Numbered from the stretch's first letter, positions 24,455-36,879 are shown. The stretch: DNA of 64,000 nt from Eretmocerus hayati (GCA_029851415.1 CM056741.1:144696522-144760521), one strand, 5' to 3'. Notes: generated by a model from the sequence alone, not told the origin. Numbers and translations: made by a program.

Positions 24455-24859
24455 TAGAGTGTTGTGACTTTCTTTTGCTTCATTTTTGCTTCAATGACAG
24501 TCAAACCTTTTCAGGAGCCACCCTTTTAGGCATGATTTCTCATGATGTGGTTATTTGAATGGGGCGCGTCGGTGGGCCCCGCAAAATTTAAGTGCGCGTA
24601 CTACTTGAATGTACGCAAGTAGTTAGATCTTATCGATGTGAGCATAAAAAAATCATGTGATAAAAGCTTATTTGTGCCTCCACCTTTCACAATATTACTG
24701 GTTGGCGAAGGCATAATTTTATCAACCGCTGAGATTGACTATAGGGTCATTCAAACTCCTTTCAATTTAATTCGAAGTCAATTTGGTTTGTTCGTACACG
24801 TCAGCACATCTGATCTAATGTACGTGTACCTAACTCACCTCTACGCATCGATCTGAGAA

Positions 24860-25262
24860 TTGGGCACTCGTTTCATAACCTTCCCGATATTTTTTGAAAA
24901 AATAAGTGGTGTAGGGCTTCCTCGAATCATTTCTGCCCCGAATCATTCCTGAAAAATTTGAAGCGATTTGTCCATTGTCCGTGTTTGCGCAGCTAAGAAA
25001 TCACCGAGGAAATTGTGCTTAGTAAAATCGGTGAAAATTTATTCAGTTCAACAATTCTTAACGCACCTTATAGAATATTCGATTTCTTCCTTTGAGACCT
25101 TCAAAAGCCCATCACCATAGTTGCAAAACTCGGATTTGAAGCTATCCTATGTGCAAAACACGGAGATGATTTATGAAATAAGAAAGCCAACGTCGGAGAG
25201 CACCCAATATGTCCCCTTACGGTTATTGAAATCCGTCTATGTCGGACATTGACTACTTCACC
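24860..25262 (+). repeat. dispersed repeat family R-A, copy 2, next to the LTR element
   Basis: Aligns with 2530-2880: the order GGGCAC, CAGCTAAGAAAT, AGTAAAATCGGTG, TAGTTGCAAAACTCGGAT, GAAAGCCAACGTCGGAGAG, CACCCAATATGTCCCC, GGTTATTG is preserved. The alignment stops just before the TAAT that flanks the LTR retrotransposon at 25267, so this copy is probably the insertion target. Confidence 0.6.
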
Positions 25263-25266
25263 TAAT

Positions 25267-26318
25267 TGTGATGTCCGCGGGAATACCGCGAACATCCGCG
25301 AAAGTGTCTTTGCTTGGCTAGAAATGAGATGTATAAAAGATAGTAGATCGCTCAGTTTTTCAAACCAGTCCGTGAACTATTTTATGGACGTGAGGCAATA
25401 TCATCGTTGAAAGACAAAATATGATACGGATGAATATTGAAAATGTGAGATAGTGCGCATGTAAGAGTGAATCGGGGCCCCGAACGAATGTGTGGATGGA
25501 TGATGAAACGGTTCTTGCCTGAAAACAGCTATTGTTACCAATCCCAAATGTACGGCGTTTCAAGTCACTCATAGTATAGACGACGCAAGTATGTACGAAT
25601 GTCTCATAATATCGAGACTCTTTTAGATTACAAAATTAACTACGTTCTGTACTGATAACGAATAGAGAAATAGATGTGCGTTTGTGATCTCGAATATTGT
25701 ACCAAATAGCTCAATGTCAAATTTCCCCTTAAATGACGCGAGACAAATCCTCCAATCAACAAATGCCACACGTCGACGGAATACCCCCGAATCATATGGA
25801 TTGCTCTGCCTTCGCAACAAGAATATCAAGGTGTCCAAATATGATTCATCGATCAAATTTGACGATTCAGCCTGTAGACCTTCAAGAAAATTGTATTTAA
25901 GCAGAGCAGCGAGCTGTACTCGGCCTCTTTGTTTCCTGACCATTAGCCGGATCACCATGTCTCAAAGACAGTATTTTTTAGCAGATTTTCTTGGAATATT
26001 GGTGTAACAGCCCTGTATCCGATCTTTGACATGGAAAGAATAAAAGTGAGTTTTAATTTATTCCAGTATACTTGAAATTTTGTGAACGATCTCCGAAACC
26101 CGTGATTGAAAGTTCAGTGTAATGGATTTAGAAATAGTATTTTAGAATTAGCGCCATGATGTTAATGAATCGATGGTCAACTATGAATCCTGGGTTATTG
26201 GAGGAAACTCTAGGCCCAAAAAAAAAACCAATTTTTAAATTGAACGGCTAAAGTTTGGGGAGTAAATATCATCTTTCTGTCGAGACTGTCTTCACCCCCC
26301 AAAACCCCGTACTTCACA
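25267..26318 (+). repeat. 5' LTR
   Basis: 1052 bp, TGTGATGTCC at the start and CTTCACA at the end. A TATA-like TATAAAAG sits at 25332-25339 and an AATAAA at 26039-26044, giving a short U3. The minus-strand frame of 111 residues and plus-strand frame of 107 residues in this LTR recur unchanged in the other LTR and are not separate genes. Confidence 0.92.
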
Positions 26319-26319
26319 A

Positions 26320-26337
26320 TGGAGGCCCCGGTGAGGA
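26320..26337 (+). promoter_or_regulatory. primer binding site
   Basis: TGGAGGCCCCGGTGAGGA starts two bases after the LTR end. Its complement would be a tRNA 3' end finishing in CCGGGGCCTCCA. The last eleven bases (CGGGGCCTCCA) resemble a tRNA-Thr acceptor end as I recall it, so tRNA-Thr priming is a tentative guess. Confidence 0.6.
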
Positions 26338-26668
26338 TCATTTTTGACCAGCGAACTCATTATTTATCATTCATTACATTGCTCTAATCATATTTCGTGC
26401 CGAAGAATAGTAAAACAAGAAAAAAAAAAAAAAAATTCAAATTTTACTCCGGATCGCAGAAGAAATAATATTTATCGGAGATAGCAACATGTCTCGAACA
26501 AGTTTAAGCCTCTAATTATTTCGAGTTTCATCAGCAAATTCATTTAACTGTCTTTTTCTTGGAATCAAATACAATCTTCATGAAAGAGCTTCAGATGATC
26601 CGATACCCGTACAGTTTCGAGAATCTCGAGGCAAGAATCACAACCGATCATTATTCTCATGATATTCT

Positions 26669-27142
26669 TTGAAAAAATTTCTGTTGTCTTTGAAATCTAA
26701 AGAATTCCGTCTAAGAACTACCGTTGAGAATCGTTTGAATTCTCGAAGACGAAAAAAAATATCCGTTCAGTTCAGTATACCCGCAAGCTCTTGTGATGCC
26801 CGGGATACACCGAAAAATCTGTTAGTCCAGTTTAGTATACCCGTAAGCTCTTGTGATGCCCGGGATACGCCGAAAAATCCGTTAGTCCAGTTCAGTATAC
26901 CCGTAAGCTCTTGTGATGCCCGGGATACGCCGAAAAATCCGTTAGTCCAGTTTAGTATACCCGTAAGCTCTTGTGATGCCCGGGATACACCGAAAAATCT
27001 GTTAGTCCAGTTTAGTATACCCGTAAGCTCTTGTGATGCCCGGGATACACCGAAAAATCTGTTAGTCCAGTTTAGTATACCCGTAAGCTCTTGTGATGCC
27101 CGGGATACGCCGAAAAATCCCTTCAGTTCAGTATACCCGTAA
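26669..27142 (+). CDS. 157-residue frame made largely of an in-frame 20-residue repeat, in the LTR element leader
   Basis: After about 30 basic residues the frame runs through six 20-residue repeats (core FSIPVSSCDARDTPKN) encoded by the 60-bp tandem repeat. Because the unit is exactly 60 bp, the frame is preserved through the array; it is lost where the last units diverge. I do not recognise the product. It could be an extra leader protein of the retroelement, or simply repeat DNA without stops. No signal peptide or membrane segment is visible. Each repeat carries one cysteine. Confidence 0.35.
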   Translation: MKKFLLSLKSKEFRLRTTVENRLNSRRRKKISVQFSIPASSCDARDTPKNLLVQFSIPVSSCDARDTPKNPLVQFSIPVSSCDARDTPKNPLVQFSIPVSSCDARDTPKNLLVQFSIPVSSCDARDTPKNLLVQFSIPVSSCDARDTPKNPFSSVYP

Positions 27143-27250
27143 GCTCTTGTGATGCCCGGGATACGTCAGAAAATCCGTCAGTCCAGTTTAGTGTATTTGC
27201 GAGCTCTTGTGGCGCTCGGGATACGTTACAAAATCCATCCAGCTCAGTAT
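26761..27250 (+). repeat. 60-bp tandem repeat, about eight units
   Basis: Units start near 26761, 26821, 26881, 26941, 27001 and 27061 with exact 60-bp spacing, followed by two more diverged units to about 27250. Each contains AGTATACCC, AAGCTCTTGTGATGCCCGGG and GAAAAATC. Units differ at a few sites (for example GATACACC or GATACGCC, AATCT or AATCC), and these variants are shared by non-adjacent units, which suggests unequal exchange or slippage within the array. There are no spacers. Confidence 0.9.
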
Positions 27251-27749
27251 TTCTGCATGGAATTCAACGATTTCCATTTGTTTGTACGCTAGGGATTTGT
27301 CCAATTCTACCCAAGATCTGCTAATTATCAATCAGAGCTCGGATTTGTGACTTTATCAGAAAATTTGCAGAGTTTCGTATAAAAATTTGTGAGTCCCGGG
27401 ACCCGTTCCCACGCCCGAAATTTAATAATTATTCCGAAGCAAAATATTTCGAAATCTGTTTCGAAGCCCAGAATTTAGAGAATCATAGTTAAACTAAGCC
27501 CGAAATTTTTTTTTTTGCGGTTGAAATCTACAAAAAGTCTGCTTGAATTATGTCTCAATTCTGGAAATCCGTCCCAAAAAGGTTTCGATTGGATCTGTTT
27601 ATGATCTCGTTTGATGCGTGAAATCTCCTTGGAAAATTCGCGTTCTTCTATTTAATTGATTGTTTCCGTGCTAAAATCCACATGACAAAAACTGTTGTAA
27701 AAATCTGGTAGGCATTCTTTACCCCGCATGCGTCTCAGAACACATTCTC

Positions 27750-28747
27750 ATGGAGATGACTATATCAGAACTTCGAGACGACGCGCGTGAGTGTTGGCTG
27801 TTTCAAAATGTGGCTACTCACCAAGAATTCAAAATGTACTTCCATTCATTCAGAACTAACAAATCTATCCCGCAATTAGTCGGCAAAATAGGATCTTCAT
27901 TTCAGAAAGAAGGAGAGAGTATTATTTCTTTTTTCTAATAGAATTGGAAGGACTTGGGTAGCAGTTGATCAGTATTGCGAAATGTAATGGTATTTTCGAC
28001 AAATATTTCCGGGTAATGATCCGAGATTTCGTGGTAGAATCGTTCCTGGAAAGATTTTTCACCGAAGTATCAGTCTATTTCAAACATAGGCCAAAAAGTA
28101 TGAAAGAAGCAATTTCCGCATCTCTCAGATTCGCCCAGGGGTATAAATTCTCCGAGACCTCTTCGAAAATCAAGATGACCCCTGATCACATTTACAAAGA
28201 TATTGTAGATCTCGAGCCTAATAGATACCAGGATTCAGATCGATCAGTAGATTTCGAATTGAGTAGAAATATCGCCTGCGAGACTAGATTTAGTGGAAAT
28301 GTTGTAGAGGATAAATATTATTCAAGATCATTCATGTCTAAAGAGATCGTTCCAATAGAAAAATCGGAGCCGTTAGACAACATTGTTTCTAAAGGATTGA
28401 GAAACCGTACTCCATCGGACGAAAAACCAACCATCCAAAAATCTAGAGACAGGTCAATTGTGACGTTTTTGTATGCTCTCCTTGTCGGGGTTCTCAGCGT
28501 TCTCCTCTTTCACATGCGTGTTGACACATATCATAGCTTGCGGAGTCAGTTTGCGTGTCAACCACGTTGTGAAAATAATACCAGCGTGATAAATCAACAA
28601 TATCAACAGCTAAGCCCTTTCGTCCGAAGCTCATGCCAGTCACTCTCAAATTATAGATTCTTCAATGTAGGTTTATCCAAATTTCACAGTTTTATAACAC
28701 GGAAGCACAGCTTCTCTGATTCCATTCGTTTTTCATCAGATTTTTAA
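27750..28747 (+). pseudogene. broken gag-like region of the LTR element
   Basis: The first frame (27750-27938) contains the stretch KIGSSFQKEGESIISF followed, one frame over, by NRIG. This is like the capsid region of insect Ty3/gypsy gag proteins, where a Q-x-E/D-x-E-S-V-x-x-Y/F block precedes NRI/V. A frame change and a stop interrupt it near 27931-27990. The next frame (27965-28747) contains RPKSMKEAISASLRFAQ, like the gag block with K/R-P-x-S-L-x-E-A-I. Downstream is a hydrophobic stretch, FLYALLVGVLSVLLF, not expected in gag. No zinc knuckle is seen. I call this gag-like with moderate confidence and broken with good confidence. Confidence 0.55.
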
Positions 28748-31700
28748 ATGTCCTGTACCAAAATGATATACTATATCAATATTCCAAGAGCGTATCGCCT
28801 CAATTCGGTTCGACTTTCAGTTTCCAGATCATTAATTTATGAAATGAATCACGGTATCTCAACAGTTCAAGGACCACATATACAAGTTTTCTGTAATACT
28901 TATATCACTAAGATATTTTCCACATTCGAAAAATCCAAAATCTCCAAGTAATTCAAAAACCATTTCTCCCTCAAAATTCATCATTTCAAAGGCTTATCCG
29001 GAGTACTGAGACAATTTTTCTCCTTTTCTCTCCAATACTTTCCGGCAGAGGTGAGAATGTTTGTTCAAATAAGGTTCACTCGTTTTGATTCATACTTTTT
29101 CTTCGCTATTCGAAGGTCATGGTCGTAGATGGGTCAGAACTAGGCGTGCATACTACCAAAAAAATCCCAAGATATTCCATGCTGTTTCCGGTAGCTTTTG
29201 AGTCAGCGGGATTCCAAATGAGTTCAGTAGCAGATCCTACTGTTTTCTTCACGAGACACTTATATGTAATTCAGTGTAAAATATTATACCGAGCTTGCCC
29301 GATTTCCCACTCATCCTGGTGATCAATTCACGCCATTATGAGGAATTCTTTCTTTGGCATTGACTCAGTGTAAGGCTCTTTCTGATCTCTCATTAAATCC
29401 AAGATTCTGAACCGATTTAGTAAAACATATGCAGCGTATACCGTAATAGCTTCACACTCGGGTTTTGTCAAACCCATGGTATTGCGAATTTTCGCCTCGG
29501 TTTCCTCACAGAGAGTATGAGATGAATAATGAATATGAGTGATTCCGTTGAAAGTGGGATTTTCCATGTTCCAAGTTCCTCCAAGTTTCTACGACTTGAA
29601 AAAGGTTCCATAACAATTTTTTGGGGTGTATCCTATTGGTACGCATCTATGTTGATAGTTTTTGGGACGATCCCAACATTCCCGTATCTTGTAGTGCTTG
29701 ATGAAGGGTCGAAATATCAATTGCGTCCCCTATAGACAACCTAACTTCGACTTTTCAATTCATTACGACGCATACGCAGAGTCGAAAATCCCTATATGTA
29801 GCTTTGTAATACTTCAAATAACATAATCCACCACTTTGCGAATCCAAATTTTCCCCTCAGCTCGCGCACGGCTATCCGACATTTCGAGGACGAGTTTGCA
29901 CCGAAATCGCTTGCACATCACTTATCAGATTGGCAAGGTCCCCAATCGTCTGTTGAGCCTTTGTAACCAATGTGGTTGTCATCTAGACACCCGAATACAC
30001 CTAATTCATGCCCGACATCACCAGAAAACTCAAATCCCCGTCCAAGCGCATCACATGAGCGTGTTTTCAGAGTGGAGTACAATTTTTGGTCGATTCCGTC
30101 CCAATGCTGTGCTCCTCCCTAAGGCACCATATCGCTTTATAGAACACATTTTCTTGTTGTCAGGATTTGTTTGCATTAGAGCAGATCTATGCGAAAAAGA
30201 GTCTACGATTACTCGTCGAGCCGTGGGAATAATTTTTGAGGCAAAATGTCGATTCCGTCCCTGTTAATCCCGCCCCCCTGTGTGACCCCTTAATAAACTT
30301 GTTATATCCTCGTCTGGCTTTAATTTTGAGATACGTAGCTCTAGGCACTCCCATTTTGTGCCCAAACAAGTGGAAATCAACTACTAAGACCCGCTGAAAT
30401 TATTCTAGGGCTGAAATAATTTTTCTGACCCAAATCACTCCTGTCGACGATTTTGTCCTCAACAAAAAAAATCCTGCTTTCGGCGTAATCACCCAAATAT
30501 ATGAAAATTATCACAAAAACTTACACGGAACGTGTTATGACTTTACATTTCAACAAGAAGCTTCAAATCATTCCATTCGAGTTCTTTTACGCGTATTCTA
30601 TTGCAATACACTTGGTCCCAAAGTTTCAGGTCGATCTGTGCGCTTATCTTTCTTCTGAAGATTTGAGGGGCGGAATGCCAAGTCCGCTGTATATCTGCAG
30701 TCACACGTATATTCTTAGAGCTAGCAGTCAAAGTAATCGTTGCAGTGGTTATTCCCGAATTTTTTTTTTTCCCGAGATACAATCCTGATCCAATGATTTG
30801 TTATAGGGTTTATATCCACAATGCTCAGATTAGACCCCGAGCCATGTACCTTTGTCTTGTCATGAGATTTTCACTGAAAATGAGACTTTTTCTTGATAAT
30901 CATAATAGCGCATCCCAAATTCACTCTGAGTCTCTTTGTCAAACAAATATCCAAAGAAAGATGCCTAACTATTGAATACCTGGGCGAGATATGGGGCATC
31001 AATTTCCAATTCCTGAATCTTAAGGACCAAAGCGTGTAAGTTTTCGCGCTAATACTCATATAGGGAGGGGTGACTCTCGGTTTAAATAATTTGCGGTGAA
31101 TTTCTCTCTTGCCCAAATCCAGGTACCTTACATTTGCCAGCTGATTAGTACAAGAAGTTGAGTTAGAATGGACACCAAACTTTTTTTTTGGTCCTGAAAA
31201 TTTGTCTCCCATCAAAATTCTTATCAAAATTGCGAAAATATACCTAATGTTACTAATGGTACGTTTAGATCACTAATAGGCCGTAGTTTTTAACTAAAAC
31301 ATGATAAATCACAGCAATGCAAAATTCCATAGCACTGGGACAACGAGCTCAATAAATATCACCTCCGGCTACGATCTCTCATACCAACTCCAATAGTGTT
31401 TCCGGATCTTAAAATAACGTGTCGATATCGGTCTGGGATAACTTTGGGACAGGAGTTTCCATTTATTATTGATTCGTTCATCTATTCGTCAACTCAAACA
31501 TTCAGTCAATTCTCACCATCATTAATTAGAAGTTCAGTATCTCAGCTTTCCATTGACCGGTTGTAAAAGTCGATTTGGTTGATAGTAGGAAAGATACCTT
31601 CGTCATGCTTCGCCGTCCGCGCCACGGAACTTTTTAAGGAGGAGAATACGTCCAAAGACAATTTCTGACAGAAATTTTGAAAACCCGGTTTCCGTGGGTC

Positions 31701-34624
31701 AGCATGTGAACTTCCTCAGCTCATTTTGAAGTTTTTATGAATGACCACTCGAGAAAATAGAATTCGATGATGATATGGATGTTGGAAAAGAATTGGGAGA
31801 ACATGAACAAGTGTTTCACAGCTACCCCGAGTTTTGAAAAAAAAAAAAACACGCTAGTTCTACCCATCTAAGTCTTGTATGAACTGCAAATGTTTCAAAC
31901 TCGCGTAATTTTTATGAAATGTCAAACAAATCTACGTAGGATCTCATATGGTGTTGAAGTTTGGAACGTTTTTTTGCAACGATAAAATAAAATTTCAGGA
32001 AATTGAAGAATTTTCAAGACTCAAATCACTAACCATTGGTGGAATTTATCACACCAAAAATTGTTTGCTGTTATTCAGAACAAAAAGACCTGAATTTAAG
32101 CTCTGAAAACTATCTGAGGGTGTCAGGTTAATCATTTCGTTGTATTGAAACGTTTCAAACTTCAACACCATAGATCTCATACTATCAACCCCTCCAACTG
32201 GTTGGGAGAACTACTCACTTATATACTTGAATTACCTAATACTTATCGCTATTAACTTATTCTTTCAGGTACCCCGTCGTTAGTTTGGAAGATTCGGTGT
32301 TTGAAACTAGCCATGACTTTGGTTTGGGTTCATTTTATAACACACATCTAAGCATTTTGACTATCGAGCCTACTAACCTTATACCTTTCCTGAACTGTTG
32401 AAAGCTCTGGATAGAAACATCAAAATGAACTTCGCAGACAGTCAATCTAAATTTGAAACTGTGAGCTTTCGATTCACCACTGATTGAGGTGCAGTTCGTC
32501 AAATCGTACCAAAACTACTCAATCTGACAAATACTGCTCGTGTAAATTCTGTCTGACGTTCGAGAAAGTTACAAAACACAGTATTTCTCGAACTCCAAGC
32601 TGTTTTTGAGTTAAAAGTCATGGCTGGTTCTCCAAGGCGCACCTATCCACAACCTGAATTTGCTGTTTTTGCTCTAATCTCAAAATTCTTTCAGTTTTCA
32701 AGTTGTATATCAACTTCATACTCATCGTGGAATTAGTTAGCAATGTCTGATTTTATTTTTGCTTTACAATAGTCGAGATGTAGATTCACTTGAAGCTATC
32801 GATCGCGGAGTAATCACATTTTATAATTTTTAGTTCAGACTCAATTATACCCTGGAAACTTTTCAAACATATTTTTAGAGTGATGTTGACCCAAACCAAC
32901 TCATGAACGAAAGGCAGAGCGTTTAATATAACATTCTTTCACAAACTCGCCAACTTAAAATCCGTAATCTTGAGAAAAAAAAAGAACGCCACTCTCAATC
33001 ACTGACAAACCTAGGACTTAAAAATCCTTGTGATTTTAATTCATGGATTCGAATAAGTTTCGACTTTGATCCCAGTTCTATAGAAGAAAAATTTTACGAT
33101 ATTCGAGAACTTCTTGTGAACAGAGCCCAAAAAGAAACGATCGTCAAATGATTATGATATTCATTTAGTCTTTTGGGTGAACTCTGCGAAGAAAGCCAAA
33201 TATTCTGGCGCATGATTGCAAAAAGATAGTTTGTATCCTCATTTTATGACCACAACGCACTGAGTCTCAAACATTAGTGAAGTCTCCGCCTTTGTTACGT
33301 GCAACAAATCACTCATTAAAGAAGCATAATACAATGCAGAACATTTTGAGACCCGGTTCGGTGAGGTCCATTCAAAAATGATGCGTAGAGATCATAAGGA
33401 CAAAAAAACTTGCTGTCGACTTCGGTACTAGATAGATCATATTAAAGAGATCTTACTGTTTATATTATTAATTAGTATTATTCAATATTTGGGGCTAGAG
33501 TGCTCAACCTTATGATCATAAAGGTTATTTTTTTTATTTAGTCCTACAGCAAGAACGATTTTTATGTAACTGGAAATTCAACCACAATTCTTAAATCATG
33601 TATCATAGAGCGGAAGAATAGTAATAAGAATCAATATCCATGTAAAAAGCATTAAGGGCATTGGACCAAGAATTCTCTATTCCCATTGATGCGCAACCTA
33701 ATTTCGGATTCACCTTGAGCAGTAACGGATCTCTGTAATCTCAGGGGGACGGAGTGTGGTTTCGGGACTTTTGAAGCTTGTCTTCGCCTAAGGGGAAGCT
33801 CGAAATTTTCCATCATCCCGACGCCAACTTTTACCCAATCCCTCACTACTCCTACAATTTGGTCATTCAACAATGACGTGCGTGAGTTTTTTTATTGAAC
33901 TTGAGAAACCCAAGGAATTCAAAGAAAAATTGAGTTCGTAAGGAGAGTTAATGATATTGTCCTGCAGCCTTGACTCGTTTCGAACTTCGCTTAGACTGTC
34001 AATGACAGTCCAGAAGATTCGATTGAGAGACCCGATGGCTGTCATAGAACTGGTATAGATCCACCGTATGGCACAATGGATCAAAATCCTATAATGCCAC
34101 GGCAGGGATCTGGATCCCTTATCAACTCTTAAGTTGGCTATCCAGAGGATCCCACCTGGACGTTTTCCTTTGCCTGATCGAAAAGGTTGCGAAAATAGTA
34201 CACGTTGGACATGAAACAAAATATGAGATCATCTCTCATGGAAACTACAATTTTTTTCAACAGTTTCCAAACCAAGTCCTCGAAAATCGAAAAAAGTACC
34301 CTACTCATCGTATTTTCTCAAAGACAAAAAGATTACAATTATCGTTATTTGAGATCATATACCCCTCCCGAAACTATAAATTTCCCTATTGAAACGAGCC
34401 TGATACTTTCCTACCATTCATTTTCCGATCCTGAGTTCTCACCCGCGGCGAAGAGGGGCCTTGGACTTCTTTCCACAAAAATCATTACATTCAATGGTGC
34501 TACATACGCTATGCATACAATCCCGGAGTTGTGCAGGTATGATCTGTATGGAGTTGCGATCAATGGAAGGAGTATCAAATTACGTTTTCTTCTAGTCGAC
34601 TTTGTCAACTAGACGAAAGCGTTT
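28748..34624. other. interior of the LTR element with no recognised coding region
   Basis: Nearly 6 kb where pol and env would normally lie. Both strands are broken into short frames. The only hints are a small minus-strand frame at 29328-29567 and the fragment at 29836-30267. A region rich in A and T (31250-33600) has no structure I can support. Confidence 0.5.
29836..30267 (+). pseudogene. possible non-LTR C-terminal zinc-knuckle fragment (weak)
   Basis: The frame holds a run SLHRNRLHITYQIGKV, then LCNQCG, then DTRIHLIH. A one-base shift would continue it into SCP. The pattern R-x-x-R-L, I-G-K-V, C-x2-C-G, D-T-x2-H-L-I-x2-C-P is what follows RNase H in many I/Jockey-type LINEs (compare MCTCGKEEQDLNH in the LINE at 62440). 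It would then be a foreign fragment inside the LTR element. Evidence is a short motif only. Confidence 0.3.
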
Positions 34625-34635
34625 AAGTGGTGGGG
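34625..34635 (+). promoter_or_regulatory. polypurine tract
   Basis: AAGTGGTGGGG lies directly against the start of the 3' LTR. This is the position and composition expected of the plus-strand primer of reverse transcription, and it agrees with the plus orientation given by the primer binding site. Confidence 0.7.
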
Positions 34636-35686
34636 TGTGATGTCCGCGGGAATACCGCGAACATCCGCGAAAGTGTCTTTGCTTGGCTAGAAATGAGATG
34701 TATAAAAGATAGTAGATCGCTCAGTTTTTCAAACCAGTCCGTGAACTATTTTATGGACGTGAGGCAATATCATCGTTGAAAGACAAAATATGATACGGAT
34801 GAATATTGAAAATGTGAGATAGTGCGCATGTAAGAGTGAATCGGGGCCCCGAACGAATGTGTGGATGGATGATGAAACGGTTCTTGCCTGAAAACAGCTA
34901 TTGTTACCAATCCCAAATGTACGGCGTTTCAAGTCACTCATAGTATAGACGACGCAAGTATGTACGAATGTCTCATAATATCGAGACTCTTTTAGATTAC
35001 AAAATTAACTACGTTCTGTACTGATAACGAATAGAGAAATAGATGTGCGTTTGTGATCTCGAATATTGTACCAAATAGCTCAATGTCAAATTTCCCCTTA
35101 AATGACGCGAGACAAATCCTCCAATCAACAAATGCCACACGTCGACGGAATACCCCCGAATCATATGGATTGCTCTGCCTTCGCAACAAGAATATCAAGG
35201 TGTCCAAATATGATTCATCGATCAAATTTGACGATTCAGCCTGTAGACCTTCAAGAAAATTGTATTTAAGCAGAGCAGCGAGCTGTACTCGGCCTCTTTG
35301 TTTCCTGACCATTAGCCGGATCACCATGTCTCAAAGACAGTATTTTTTAGCAGATTTTCTTGGAATATTGGTGTAACAGCCCTGTATCCGATCTTTGACA
35401 TGGAAAGAATAAAAGTGAGTTTTAATTTATTCCAGTATACTTGAAATTTTGTGAACGATCTCCGAAACCCGTGATTGAAAGTTCAGTGTAATGGATTTAG
35501 AAATAGTATTTTAGAATTAGCGCCATGATGTTAATGAATCGATGGTCAACTATGAATCCTGGGTTATTGGAGGAAACTCTAGGCCCAAAAAAAAACCAAT
35601 TTTTAAATTGAACGGCTAAAGTTTGGGGAGTAAATATCATCTTTCTGTCGAGACTGTCTTCACCCCCCAAAACCCCGTACTTCACA
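34636..35686 (+). repeat. 3' LTR
   Basis: 1051 bp, the same as the 5' LTR except for one A fewer in the run near 35588. TATAAAAG is at 34701-34708 and AATAAA at 35408-35413. It is followed by TAAT, the target duplication. Confidence 0.92.
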
Positions 35687-36717
35687 TAATCAATTTGAAC
35701 AGATCGAGGCAATTCGGACATTGGCTAGACGATCCCAGGATTGACTAACCAGCCTCCGTAAAAGTTCGAAATCAATTTTGAGAGACCACAAGGTACATTA
35801 TCAGACAAAAAAATCTGCAAAGTAACCCTCGTAGTATCGCGTTCCGAACAAATTGATAATTCGTATCGATAGCCACAGCCCCACAAAAAAAAATTCTGAC
35901 CTAACTCCCAAACTATATCACCTTTATGTTATGGGGGTCGCTGAATCCGAATCCAGGGTCAGTTTTGTTCCAGCACGTCGAGATTTTGACATAACCTCAA
36001 AAAAGCATGAGTTGACAAAATTGCTCCAAAATCATAATCAAACCGCACTGAATCCACTTTTGACCTCCAACTTTATGTTTTCGGGGTTGCTGAATCCAAA
36101 AACGAGGCTAGTTTGATCCCAACATATCATCGTTCTGACATAACCTCAAAAAATCATGATTTCCCAATGATATTCGGTCCTGGTGATCAAACCATACTTT
36201 GTTTTGCCTTTACTATATGTTTTTGGGGTCGCTGAATTCAATTTTGGAACCAGTTTGGTTCCAGCACATCATCATTCTGACATAACCTCAAAGAATCATG
36301 ATTTCCCACGGATACTCGGACCTGGTGATCAAGCTATACTTTGTTTTGCCCATAGAAACGATATACGTTACACAGGTCATTCGAAGAGAAAAAGACTCGC
36401 TATAGCTCCAAAATAGAGTAGAGCTCGAGTTGTGAGATTGGTGAGGCCTGGCTCCAAAACTGGTACTCGACACACTTTGCCTCCTCTCGCAAAACCCGCA
36501 AGGAGAACTGAGGCACTCTGGTGTCTTGGTTTTGGGGTGTGACGACCTTCCGGCCCCAGTCAAGGGACACCGTACCCGGGCCTTGGTCTTAATCCGGTAG
36601 AAAGGGACTGGCTCTGAGACTGGTACTCAGGAGCAGCTCAATATTCGCTCTCTGAGTCGGCACCCTGGCAGGGTGTATCTCTGCTTCATGACCATGTGGC
36701 AAAGGCGAAACAAAGTA

Positions 36718-36750
36718 CACTGTAAAAGCTCCCGGTGTACTTTTACAGTG
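36718..36750. other. 11-bp hairpin of CACTGTAAAAG
   Basis: CACTGTAAAAG (36718-36728) and its exact complement CTTTTACAGTG (36740-36750) are separated by 11 bases. The arm equals the first ten bases of the TA-flanked element at 1786, so this may be a remnant of back-to-back element ends. Confidence 0.6.
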
Positions 36751-36879
36751 CTGGGCACTGGCAACCATGAGACCAGTGCTCAGCATGGTAAAAATACGCT
36801 GCCAAAAGTGATTAGCAGAATGCTTTCTCACGGCGTTATATGATGATAATTTTAACGAAAAAGAAAGTACCCTATATTT

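Larger units (their letters stand above)
25267..35686 (+). mobile_element. LTR retrotransposon, 10.4 kb, young LTRs but no recognisable pol
   Basis: Two direct repeats, 25267-26318 and 34636-35686, start TGTGA and end TCACA and look identical apart from one base in an A-run (10 versus 9 A). TAAT flanks both outer sides (25263-25266 and 35687-35690), a 4-bp target duplication as made by Ty3/gypsy-type elements. A primer binding site follows the left LTR and a purine tract precedes the right one, fixing plus orientation. The 8317-bp interior has a broken gag-like region but no protease, reverse transcriptase, RNase H or integrase motif of an LTR element that I could recognise, and no long plus-strand frame after 28747. 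With such similar LTRs the insertion must be recent, so it was probably mobilised in trans, like a large non-autonomous LTR derivative. Confidence 0.92.

Noticed and set aside
25623..25958. 111-residue minus-strand frame repeated at 34992-35327
   Set aside because: The two copies are the same part of the two LTRs, not duplicated genes; no motif is present.
26761..27250. CRISPR-like array
   Set aside because: Units are contiguous 60-bp repeats without unique spacers, in a eukaryotic retroelement.
29328..29567. 79-residue minus-strand frame as an RNase H fragment
   Set aside because: CEAITVYAAY and YTESM vaguely resemble RNase H motifs, but the expected first TDG motif is absent and the second would need a changed catalytic Asp.
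31755..31830. EFDDDMDVGKELGEH as a reverse transcriptase catalytic box
   Set aside because: Only the DD matches; no other RT motif occurs upstream or downstream and stops surround it.
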